Origin: Streptomyces narbonensis
Lineage (GTDB): Bacteria > Actinomycetota > Actinomycetes > Streptomycetales > Streptomycetaceae
Reading direction: 5' to 3'
DNA length: 64,000 nucleotides
Assembly (NCBI RefSeq): GCF_014649015.1
Contig: NZ_BMSF01000015.1
Span: 112,076 to 176,075 of the forward strand
The position numbers and the translations under genes are program-made. Of this stretch, positions 35,698 through 43,631 are shown one piece after another. Within the stretch, counting starts at the first letter, position 1; the number at the start of each line of letters is the position of its first letter. A model generated the notes under the pieces. That model was not told where the DNA came from and did not search any database. It was given only the letters and a program-made list of their open reading frames with translations.

Positions 35698-37575
35698 CTA
35701 CTCGCGGTCGTCGGCGGTGGTGCGGCGGCGCCGGGCGGTCCAGACGCCCACTCCGACGAGGATGATCGCGGCGGCGCCGATGCCGATGATCAGCCCGGCG
35801 GACGAACTGTCGTCCGAGTCGCCGGACGAGGCGGCGGAGGCGGTGGGCACGGCGGACCACCAGCTCCAGTAGCCGTCCTGCCCCCACAGGTTGCCGGCGG
35901 CCTCCGGCATGGTCGTGATGGACTTGATCTGGTCCGTGCGGTACGCCTCCAGGGCGTTCGGGTAGGCCATGATGTTCATGTACCCCGTGTCGTACAGCCG
36001 GGACTGCATCCGCTTGACCAGATCCGCCCGCTTGGCGGCGTCGTACTCCACCGCCTGCTGCGCGTAGAGCGTGTCGAACTCCTTGTCGCAGATGAAGTTG
36101 TCGGTGGCGCCGCTGTCCTTCGGCGTCGCCGGGAGCGTGCCGCAGGTGTGGATCGACAGGACGTAGTCCGGGTCCGGGTTGACCGACCAGCCGTCGAAGG
36201 CCAGGTCGTAGTCGCCCTTGACCCACGGGTCGGAGACGCTGTCCAGACACTCGACCTTCAGCCCGATCCCGAGCTTGCCCCACCACTCCTGGAGGTACTT
36301 CCCGATCGCCTTGTCGTTCGGGTCGGTGGCGTGGCACAGGATGCGGAAGTCCAGCGCCTTGCCGTCCTTGCCGACGCGCTTGCCCTCGGCGTTCTTCCGG
36401 TACCCGGCGGCGTCCAGGACCTTCTCCGCCCCGGCCGGGTCGTACGCCCGCTTCTGCGCGGTCTCCGGCGTCCAGAAGTACGAGCCGAAGCGCGGCGGGA
36501 TGTACCCCTCGCCCTCGACGGCGTGTCCCTGGAAGACCTTGTCGACGATGGTCGTCCGGTCGACCGCGAGGAAGAGCGCCTTGCGTACCGCCGGGTCGAG
36601 CAGTGCCTTGTGGCCGTTGCCGAAGGTCTTGCCGTCCTGGGAGCGGGCGCCCGGGTTGGTGGCGATGGCGAAGAAGCGCCGGCCGGGAGCGTCGTTCACC
36701 TTGATGTTCTTCTGCGACTTCAGCGCATCCGCCTGGGCGGGCGTCAGGTTCGGTACGAAGGACACCTCGCCCTTCTGGAGCGCGGCGACGGCGGCGTCAC
36801 CGTCCTTGTAGTACTTGAATACCAGCTCGTCGAACTTGGGTGCGCCCCGCCAGAACGTCTTGTTCGGCTTCAGCTTGATGTATTGGTCGACCTTGAAGTC
36901 GGTGATGACGAAGGGGCCGTTGCCGACGATCGGGAACTGCTGGTCGTTGTTGAACTTCGAGAAGTCGCCGACCTTCTCCCAGACGTGCTTCGGGACGATC
37001 GGCACGTCGAGCGCCGTCATCGTCGCCTGCGGCTTCTTGAGCTCGATGACGAGCGTCCGTGGGTCGGTGGCGGTGACCTTCTTGAAGTTGGCCGTGAAGC
37101 TGCCGTTCGCCGTGGCGGCGTTCGGGTCGGTCATCATCTTGTTGAAGGTCCAGGCCGCGTCCTCGGCGGTGGCCGGCTTCCCGTCGGACCACTTCGAGTC
37201 CTCGCGGATCGTGTACGTCCACGTCAGCTTGTCCGCCGAGGGCGTCCACGCGGTCGCCAGGCCGGGGATCGTCCGGGCGTCCTTGGCATCGTAGTTGGTG
37301 AGGTACTCGTAGGCCAGACGGTGGATGCTGGTCGAGGTGAGCTTCTGGGCGAGGAACGGGCTCAGCGAGTCGATGCTCTGCGAGACGGCCACCGTGAGGG
37401 TGGCTCCGCCGCTCTTCGCGTCGGCGGTGGCCTGCGCGACGGGGGCGGCCGGTGAGGCCTGTGCGGCCTGGGGGACGGCCGAGAGCGCGGTGGCGGCGAC
37501 CCCCGTGGCGAGAAGCAGCCGGAGGAGTCTTCGGGGGGCGGCCGGACGGGAGGGGACCTTCGTGACCATGACCAT
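35698..37575 (-). CDS. Peptide ABC transporter substrate-binding protein with C-terminal membrane anchor
   Basis: 625 residues, SBP family 5. A Sec-type signal (MVMVTKVPSRPAAPRRLLRL, then a hydrophobic stretch ending near QASPAAP) is present, but no lipobox Cys. The mature domain has the family marks (LTSTSIHRLAYEYL, RTIPGLATAWTPSADKLTWTYTIR, WSDGKPATAEDAAWTF). A Ser/Asp linker leads into a C-terminal helix (SAGLIIGIGAAAIILVGVGV) followed by WTARRRR. It is therefore tethered by its C-terminus rather than by a lipid. ATG at 37575 with GAGGT upstream. First gene of the operon. Confidence 0.92.
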   Translation of the reverse strand: MVMVTKVPSRPAAPRRLLRLLLATGVAATALSAVPQAAQASPAAPVAQATADAKSGGATLTVAVSQSIDSLSPFLAQKLTSTSIHRLAYEYLTNYDAKDARTIPGLATAWTPSADKLTWTYTIREDSKWSDGKPATAEDAAWTFNKMMTDPNAATANGSFTANFKKVTATDPRTLVIELKKPQATMTALDVPIVPKHVWEKVGDFSKFNNDQQFPIVGNGPFVITDFKVDQYIKLKPNKTFWRGAPKFDELVFKYYKDGDAAVAALQKGEVSFVPNLTPAQADALKSQKNIKVNDAPGRRFFAIATNPGARSQDGKTFGNGHKALLDPAVRKALFLAVDRTTIVDKVFQGHAVEGEGYIPPRFGSYFWTPETAQKRAYDPAGAEKVLDAAGYRKNAEGKRVGKDGKALDFRILCHATDPNDKAIGKYLQEWWGKLGIGLKVECLDSVSDPWVKGDYDLAFDGWSVNPDPDYVLSIHTCGTLPATPKDSGATDNFICDKEFDTLYAQQAVEYDAAKRADLVKRMQSRLYDTGYMNIMAYPNALEAYRTDQIKSITTMPEAAGNLWGQDGYWSWWSAVPTASAASSGDSDDSSSAGLIIGIGAAAIILVGVGVWTARRRRTTADDRE

Positions 37576-37626
37576 AGGACGTGACCTCGTGTCGTGGATC
37601 TTGGGGGCGCCAACTGGTGAAGCGAA

Positions 37627-37655
37627 GGTCTATCAGCGGCGGCCGACCGCGTCAA
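37627..37655 (-). promoter_or_regulatory. Promoter of the peptide ABC operon
   Basis: On the minus strand TTGACG (37655-37650), a 17-base spacer and TAGACC (37632-37627) form a good vegetative-type promoter about 50 bp upstream of the substrate-binding gene. A second TTGACG lies 11 bp upstream (37666-37661), making a direct repeat that could be a regulator site or an alternative -35. Confidence 0.65.
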
Positions 37656-37693
37656 CGATGCGTCAAACCCCTTGTGGACTGCGGGAATGCCAA

Positions 37694-37727
37694 GAGGCTC
37701 CGTATCGGACGACCGATACGGAGCCTC
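37694..37727. terminator. Terminator after the MinD-like gene
   Basis: A perfect 15-bp inverted repeat (37694-37708 with 37713-37727, arms GAGGCTCCGTATCGG and CCGATACGGAGCCTC) with an ACGA loop. It is 23 bp beyond the stop codon of the minus-strand gene ending at 37750, before the ABC operon promoter. Confidence 0.85.
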
Positions 37728-37749
37728 ATTGGTCTAAGCCTGTGACGCC

Positions 37750-40700
37750 TTACTGCTGAGGGGCTGGCGGAGCCTGCGGGGGGCCCTGGGGGTCGGCCTG
37801 CGGGGGCAGCGGCTGCCCCGCCTGGGGCTGCGCCGGATCCTGCGGAGGCTGCTGCTGCCAGGCCTGCGGCACACCCGGCTGGCCCGGCTGTCCGGGCTGC
37901 TGCGGATACGGCTGCGGGGCCTGGGCGGGGTACGGCTGACCGGGCGCGTACTGCCCGGGCGCGTACTGCCCCGGCAGCGGCTGACCCGGCTGGGGGTACG
38001 CCGGCTGGGGGTACGGCTGTCCGGGCTGCTGGCCCTGCGGCGGGTACGGCTGTCCGGGCTGCGGGGCCTGGGGCGCGTACGCCTGCCCCGGCGAAGGCTG
38101 ACCGGGGGCGTACTGCCCCGGCAGGGGCTGACCCGGCGCGGCCTGGCCCGGCATCGGCTGTCCGGGGGCGTACTGCCCCGGCACCGGCTGCGCCGGCGGG
38201 AACTGACCGGGCGGGAACTGGCCGGGCGGAACCTGACCGGGCGGAACCTGACCGGGCATCGGCTGACCCGCTCCGTACTGCTCGGGCGCGTACTGCCCCG
38301 GCGCGTACTGGTCGGGCATCGCCTGGCCCGGCATCGGCGGGGCCATGTGCGGCGGCAGCCCGCCCTGGCCGTCGCCGGTCCACAGCCCCTGCGCCTGCTG
38401 GGCACGGGAGAAGTCCTCGGCCACCATCGCCGACAGGTGGAAGTACGCCTCACGGGTCTTCGGCCGCATCATGTCGAGGTCCACCTCGGCACCGGCCGAC
38501 AGGTGTTCGTCGAAGGGCACGACCACGACGCCGCGGCAGCGGGTCTGGAAGTGCTGCACGATGTCCTCGACCTTGATCATCTTTCCGGTCTCGCGGACCC
38601 CCGAGATGACGGTGATCGAGCGCTGCACCAGGTCCGCGTAACCGTGTGCGGAGAGCCAGTCCAGCGTCGTCGACGCGCTGGAGGCGCCGTCCACGGAGGG
38701 CGTGGAGATGATGATCAGCTGATCGGCGAGGTCGAGCACGCCCCGCATCGCGCTGTACAGCAGACCCGTGCCCGAGTCCGTGAGGATGATCGGGTACTGC
38801 TTGCCGAGGACGTCGATCGCGCGCCGGTAGTCCTCGTCGTTGAACGTCGTGGAGACGGCCGGGTCCACGTCGTTGGCGAGGATCTCCAGACCGGAGGGCG
38901 CCTGCGAGGTGAAGCGGCGGATGTCCATGTACGAGTTCAGGTACGGGATCGCCTGCACCAGGTCGCGGATGGTCGCCCCGGTCTCGCGCCGCACACGGCG
39001 GCCGAGGGTGCCGGCGTCCGGGTTGGCGTCGATCGCCAGGATCTTGTCCTGCCGCTCGGTCGCCAGGGTCGCGCCCAGCGCGGTCGTCGTCGTGGTCTTG
39101 CCGACACCGCCCTTGAGGGAGATGACCGCGATCCGGTAGCACGAGAGGACGGGCGTCCGGATCAGCTCCAGCTTCCGCTGCCGCTCCGCCTCCTCCTTCT
39201 TGCCGCCGAGCTTGAAGCGGGCCGCGCCGCCGGGGTTGCGGCTCGACTTCGCCTTCTGCTTGTTGTTCCGCAGGAGTCGGTCGGAGGACAGCTCCACCGC
39301 CGCGTTGTAGCCGAGCGGGGCGCCCGGTACGGACCTCTCGCGCTGATCGTGTGTCACGGGCGAGGGCCAGGCGGCCCCGGTCCGCGGGTCGACGGGCGGC
39401 TGGTTCTCGTGCGGCGGTACGGCCCCGGGGTGCGGGTAGCCGTACCCGTCGGCGGCCTGCGGCTGGGGCTGTGCCTGCGGCGGCACACCCGCGGGGCCGC
39501 CGGGCTGCTGTCCCCCCGGGCCCTGCGGCACGGGAGGTGCCCCCAGCGGGTAGCCGTAGCCACCCTGCGGGGCCTGCGGGGGAGTGCCGGGGTGCGGGAA
39601 GCCGTAGCCGCCCTGCGGGGCCTGCGGGGGTACGGCGCCGGGCTGCGGATATCCGTACGCGCCCGGGGCCTGCGGCGGTACGGGGGCGGGGGCGCCGGGC
39701 GCCGGGGTGCCGGGCGCCGCCGGGGCGGGCGGGCCCGCGGTGGGCGGCAGCGGCGCGGCCTGGGGCACCGGCTGGGGAACCGGCTGGGCACCGGGAACCG
39801 GCTGCGCGGGCCACTGCTGCGCGGGCGCGGGCGCGGCCGGCTGGAACGACGGAGGCAATGGCGGCAGACCGGCTCCGCCCTGCGGCGCGGCGGGCGGATA
39901 GGCGCCGGGCGCGGCGTCGGTCTGGGGTACGGCTCCGGGGAAGGCTCCCGGAGCGCCGTCGGGCTGCGGAGCGGCACCCGGGAACGGCGCCGGAGCGGCG
40001 TCGACCTGCGGAGCGGCACCAGGGAGCGGCCCCGGAGCCGCGGCGGCGAAGTCCGGCTGCGCGGCCTCGGGGAGGGGCGCCGGAGTGGCGTCGGCGGGAG
40101 AGCCGGTGCCCGGGAAGGCTCCCGGAGCGGTGGAGTCGCCGGCCTCGGAGTCCCCGGCCGGTGCGACGACGACGTCGTGCTCCGTACCGCCGTCCTGGTC
40201 GGCAGCGGCGTCGGCGTCGGCCTTGCCACCGGCCTCGCCACCGGCCTCGACATCCGCCACGGGAGCAGACGGGGTGTCCGCCACCCCAGTGTCAATGTCA
40301 CCGTCGGCGCCGGCGTCGACGCCTGCCTCGGACGCGGCCGTCACCACGGCCTCCGAGTTCGTCGCCTCCGCGTCGGCCGCTGTCGTACCGGCGGAGGCAT
40401 CGCCCTCGACGGCTCCCGGCGTCTCGGCACCGTCGATGCCGGAAGCCTCCCCGTCGGCGGCCTCGTTCCGCGCGGCCTTCGCCGCGGCCGAGCGTTCGGC
40501 CATCTCGCGCTTGAGTGCGCCGGGGGAGAAGCGCATGGTCGCGCCGCTCTCCACATCGCCCCCGCCGAACGGCACACCGGCGGCCGGGGTCGACGCCGAA
40601 GCGGGCACCTCGGACGAGGCCGAGGCCGAGGCCGCGGGAATCGGAAGCGGCGCGGGGACGGGCGCGGGCGCGGGGGCGGGAACGGGCAGCGGCGCGGGCG

Positions 40701-41109
40701 GCGTCACGGCGGCGGGCATCTCCGGCGCGCCCATACCGGACACCACGGGAGCGACCGGCACCGCCGGCGTCACCGGAGTGACCGGCACCCCAGGGGTCAT
40801 AGGGGCCACAGGATTCACCGGAGCAACAGGATTCACCGGCGGAACCGGCACCGGCGCCGCCGGCGGCTGCGCGCCCCAGCCGGGCTCGAAGCCGCTCCCC
40901 GCCGGAAGCCCGGGCACCGCGACCGGTGCCCCGCTCGGAGGCGGGGGAGTGGCACCGCCCGCCGCACCGCCCGACGCGTTCTGCGTGTACCAGGCGGGCG
41001 GGGTGTAGTCGATGGTGAACTCACCCGTCATCTCGGCGGGATCCGCGTCGGACTGATCGTCGGCGGGCGGATTCCAACCCCCGTGGATCTCGTCGCGATC
41101 GCCGTTCAC
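37750..41109 (-). CDS. ESX-associated MinD/ParA-like ATPase with long Pro/Gln-rich tails (EspI-like)
   Basis: 1119 residues. The first ~600 are Pro/Ala/Gly/Gln-rich with an acidic stretch. A basic segment leads to a SIMIBI-class ATPase domain at about 655-905 (IAVISLKGGVGKTTTTTALG with the deviant Walker A near 663-672, ILAIDANPDAGTLG, IILTDSGTG). The last ~210 residues are a PGQ-repeat tail (APGQYAPGQ, VPPGQVPPGQ). The layout, Pro-rich region plus MinD domain inside an ESX locus, is that of mycobacterial EspI, which modulates ESX-1 activity. GTG start at 41109 with AGGAGG. Transcribed after EccE and the unknown ESX protein, from which it is separated by a hairpin. Confidence 0.85.
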   Translation of the reverse strand: MNGDRDEIHGGWNPPADDQSDADPAEMTGEFTIDYTPPAWYTQNASGGAAGGATPPPPSGAPVAVPGLPAGSGFEPGWGAQPPAAPVPVPPVNPVAPVNPVAPMTPGVPVTPVTPAVPVAPVVSGMGAPEMPAAVTPPAPLPVPAPAPAPVPAPLPIPAASASASSEVPASASTPAAGVPFGGGDVESGATMRFSPGALKREMAERSAAAKAARNEAADGEASGIDGAETPGAVEGDASAGTTAADAEATNSEAVVTAASEAGVDAGADGDIDTGVADTPSAPVADVEAGGEAGGKADADAAADQDGGTEHDVVVAPAGDSEAGDSTAPGAFPGTGSPADATPAPLPEAAQPDFAAAAPGPLPGAAPQVDAAPAPFPGAAPQPDGAPGAFPGAVPQTDAAPGAYPPAAPQGGAGLPPLPPSFQPAAPAPAQQWPAQPVPGAQPVPQPVPQAAPLPPTAGPPAPAAPGTPAPGAPAPVPPQAPGAYGYPQPGAVPPQAPQGGYGFPHPGTPPQAPQGGYGYPLGAPPVPQGPGGQQPGGPAGVPPQAQPQPQAADGYGYPHPGAVPPHENQPPVDPRTGAAWPSPVTHDQRERSVPGAPLGYNAAVELSSDRLLRNNKQKAKSSRNPGGAARFKLGGKKEEAERQRKLELIRTPVLSCYRIAVISLKGGVGKTTTTTALGATLATERQDKILAIDANPDAGTLGRRVRRETGATIRDLVQAIPYLNSYMDIRRFTSQAPSGLEILANDVDPAVSTTFNDEDYRRAIDVLGKQYPIILTDSGTGLLYSAMRGVLDLADQLIIISTPSVDGASSASTTLDWLSAHGYADLVQRSITVISGVRETGKMIKVEDIVQHFQTRCRGVVVVPFDEHLSAGAEVDLDMMRPKTREAYFHLSAMVAEDFSRAQQAQGLWTGDGQGGLPPHMAPPMPGQAMPDQYAPGQYAPEQYGAGQPMPGQVPPGQVPPGQFPPGQFPPAQPVPGQYAPGQPMPGQAAPGQPLPGQYAPGQPSPGQAYAPQAPQPGQPYPPQGQQPGQPYPQPAYPQPGQPLPGQYAPGQYAPGQPYPAQAPQPYPQQPGQPGQPGVPQAWQQQPPQDPAQPQAGQPLPPQADPQGPPQAPPAPQQ

Positions 41110-41222
41110 TTTGCCTCCTGGTGTGGTCGAGCACCCTTGTGCCGTTGTGGGCGGGGCTCTTCCAGCCTAATCGGCGCGGCATCGCGCGGGCAGGCCCGGC
41201 AGCCGCTCCGCGACCGCCTCAC

Positions 41223-41254
41223 CGACCGGGTCAAGCCCCCAAGTGACCCGGTCG
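41223..41254 (-). terminator. Hairpin between the unknown ESX gene and the MinD-like gene
   Basis: CGACCGGGTCA (41223-41233) and TGACCCGGTCG (41244-41254) are perfect 11-bp arms with a 10-base loop, 72 bp beyond the minus-strand stop at 41326. The rest of this 216-bp spacer holds a possible minus-strand -10 (TAGGCT) near 41170. Confidence 0.6.
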
Positions 41255-41325
41255 CGCCGCAGAGTGAGAACCCCGACCGTTCAAAACGTTGCAAAAACGG
41301 ACGTACTTGAACGACTTCGTGCCGC

Positions 41326-42138
41326 TCAGTCCATTCTGCGCGCGCCGCCCAACAATCCGGTCTCGGCATCCGTCGCCTGCGTCATCACGAACTGCCGGTC
41401 GCCGGGGGTGCACCAGAGGGTCACCCCGTCCGCGAGCGTCGACAGCGCCTCGTACTCGTGGCGGGGGAGGCCCATGATGCGGCCGATCTGGACGGCCTCG
41501 TCCGGGGAGACCCGCTGGACGCCGACCAGCGAGGACTTCTCCAGGAGGCGGGGCGCGACCGGGCTCAGATACGGGAGCAGGGTCACGACCGACTGCCAGG
41601 GCGCCGACACGACACGGCCGCGCGGCGGACGCATGCCGCAGTCGCGCACGACGACCACCGGACTGCCCGCCGAGGCGCCCTGCGGCGGCACCCGGCCCAC
41701 GTCGTGCAGCGAGACGCACGGCTGCCCGCCGCCCGCCGCCTGCGCGAGCGGGGTCCACGCCGGCGCGCGGCCGGTCTCGACGGCCACCCGCGCGCCCGTG
41801 GCGGCCGCGCGCAGCGCGAGCACCTGGGCGGTCCACAGACCGCCGATGAGCGTGACGTCGTACGGGACGGGCCGGTTGATGCCGAGCACGGCCGGCCGGC
41901 TCTCGGCGTCCACGCCGATCACCACGCCGTCGTCACCGACAGGCAGGGCCAGCGCGTCGAGCAGGTCGACGGGTACGGAGTGCCGGTCGCGACGCGGCCC
42001 GACGAGCCCGAAACCGAAGCGGGGCTTCGTGTCCCGCCCCGGGCGCCCGGCGGCGCGGGAGGAGCGGGAGCCACGGCGGGAGGGCGAGGCGCCGGACGGC
42101 GCACCGGAACCCGACGGCGTACCGAAGGAGTGGGACAT
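41326..42138 (-). CDS. Conserved ESX-cluster protein of unknown function
   Basis: 270 residues from an ATG at 42138 that shares one base with the EccE stop codon. The N-terminus is Ser/Gly/Arg-rich (about 1-40), followed by a mixed alpha/beta region (VPVDLLDALALPVGDDGVVIGVD, PVPYDVTLIGGLWTAQVLALRAAATGARVAVETGR) that reads like a Rossmann- or P-loop-related fold, but no nucleotide motif is visible. The C-terminus contains GRIMGLPRHEYEALSTLADGVTLWC. No signal peptide or membrane helix. Its coupling to EccE suggests a cytosolic role in the secretion apparatus. I do not recognise a named family. Confidence 0.75.
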   Translation of the reverse strand: MSHSFGTPSGSGAPSGASPSRRGSRSSRAAGRPGRDTKPRFGFGLVGPRRDRHSVPVDLLDALALPVGDDGVVIGVDAESRPAVLGINRPVPYDVTLIGGLWTAQVLALRAAATGARVAVETGRAPAWTPLAQAAGGGQPCVSLHDVGRVPPQGASAGSPVVVVRDCGMRPPRGRVVSAPWQSVVTLLPYLSPVAPRLLEKSSLVGVQRVSPDEAVQIGRIMGLPRHEYEALSTLADGVTLWCTPGDRQFVMTQATDAETGLLGGARRMD

Positions 42139-43442
42139 CAGCGCGCACCTCCCAGCGGCAGCGTCGCGAGCATGCCCGGCCCCTGTTCCCGGTCGAGCCG
42201 CACCAGGCCCGTCCGTACACCGCGCGCCGCGCGCTCCAGCTCGTGCCGTGCGGCGACGAGTTCCTCGTCGCTGCGCCCGGTGATCCGTACGTGTCCGGTC
42301 ACCGTCACCTCCTGCCGGTCCCCGCCGCTCAGCGTCAGGCTGAACGTCGTCGCGAGCGCGGGCAGCGAGGTCAGCAGGGCCACGAGCTGCGGCATCGAGG
42401 CGCCCGCGCTGCCGCCGGGACCGCCCAACTGGGGCCAGCGCCCCACCCAGTACGTCGTGTGCCGCCGGTCGTCGACCCGCCAGGTCCGCGCGGTCTCCTG
42501 CGTCCGCCGGGCCTGCGCCTGCCCACGGCCCGCCTGCGCGATGGCCATCGGGCTCGCGCAGGTCGAGGTCGCGAGCGCCGAGGTCAGCTCCTGCTCGGTC
42601 AGCACGCTCGCCCGGAAACCGGCGCCCGCGAGACGGCTCGCCAGCTGGTCGGCCGCCCGCACCACGCACTTCTGGGCACCCGTCATGCCGCCACCGCGGG
42701 CGTCGACCGCCTCCGGACACAGCTCGGGGTCCAGCTTGAGCGCGATCCAGGTGATCCGGACCGCGGGCGAACCCGTCTGCGCCTGGAGCGGCCCGTAGTT
42801 GCGCGCGGCCATCGACTGCGCCGGCAGATGCGGCGCGGGGGCGGGCTGCGTGTGCTGGACGATCTGCGCCGACTCCAGCCGGATGCCGTCCACGCTCAGG
42901 ACGTCCCGCACGAGCCCGACGGGCAGCGGCCGGGCCCCGCGGTCCGGCCGCAGCGCCGTGCCGTCCGACTCGACCCGCAGCACGGCGGTCAGGAAGGTGC
43001 CGTCGCCGATCATCCCGACCGGCCGGCGGTCGCGATCGCTGTACGCGTACGTCCGCAGCGCCGGGTCGCACTCCACGACCGGGGCGAGCCCGGGCTCCGT
43101 GCCCTCCGGCACGGTGAAGGAGGCCGCCCGGCGCGAACGGGCGCGCAGCGCGAGGAAGGTGCCGAGCCACTCGGGCAGGGAGCGGCGATGTCGGCGTACG
43201 AGCGCGAGCAGGACGAGCACGAGGGCGACCACGCCCGCGGGCACCAGCATCAGCTGGTCCACGACCCAGGCGACGGCGAGCAACGCCGCCGCCACCTCTA
43301 TCAGTACGAGTTGTTGCAATCGGAACGAACCGAAGTGTCCGGGACGTGCCTGGAGCCTCGGTGAGACCGAGGAAACGGATCCCGTGGAAGGGGGTGCGGA
43401 AGTGGTGGCCGCGCCGGGCCGCGTCCGCGTGGCGGAAGCCAT
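42138..43442 (-). CDS. eccE: Type VII secretion protein EccE
   Basis: 434 residues. Two N-terminal membrane helices (QQLVLIEVAAALLAVAWVVDQLMLVPAGVVALVLVLLALV, about 43-82) are followed by a soluble domain of about 340 residues with the EccE-type segments (RRHTTYWVGRWPQL, TFSLTLSGGDRQEVTVTGHVRITG). EccE is the outer, less conserved subunit of the ESX membrane complex. ATG at 43442 is preferred over a TTG 18 bp upstream. Divergent from eccB. Confidence 0.85.
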   Translation of the reverse strand: MASATRTRPGAATTSAPPSTGSVSSVSPRLQARPGHFGSFRLQQLVLIEVAAALLAVAWVVDQLMLVPAGVVALVLVLLALVRRHRRSLPEWLGTFLALRARSRRAASFTVPEGTEPGLAPVVECDPALRTYAYSDRDRRPVGMIGDGTFLTAVLRVESDGTALRPDRGARPLPVGLVRDVLSVDGIRLESAQIVQHTQPAPAPHLPAQSMAARNYGPLQAQTGSPAVRITWIALKLDPELCPEAVDARGGGMTGAQKCVVRAADQLASRLAGAGFRASVLTEQELTSALATSTCASPMAIAQAGRGQAQARRTQETARTWRVDDRRHTTYWVGRWPQLGGPGGSAGASMPQLVALLTSLPALATTFSLTLSGGDRQEVTVTGHVRITGRSDEELVAARHELERAARGVRTGLVRLDREQGPGMLATLPLGGAR

Positions 43443-43631
43443 GATGGAGAATCCCCTCAATTCGTCCCGATCGCCCTGGCCCGCCAGGGCTTTGGCGGCC
43501 GGATCACCCTACCCGCCCCACGAACCCCACGGGACAGCAGGCATAGTAGGGGGCCGGTCCGAAGGCCGGGGCCCGGGTGTCACCTCCCCCGGAATCCGAG
43601 CGAAGACTGCGCCTGACGAGAATGGGGACTC

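Noticed and set aside
34534..37455. 973-residue plus-strand open frame opposite the peptide ABC operon
   Set aside because: Composition is His/Arg/Glu/Asp-rich shadow sequence; the minus strand encodes intact transporter subunits.
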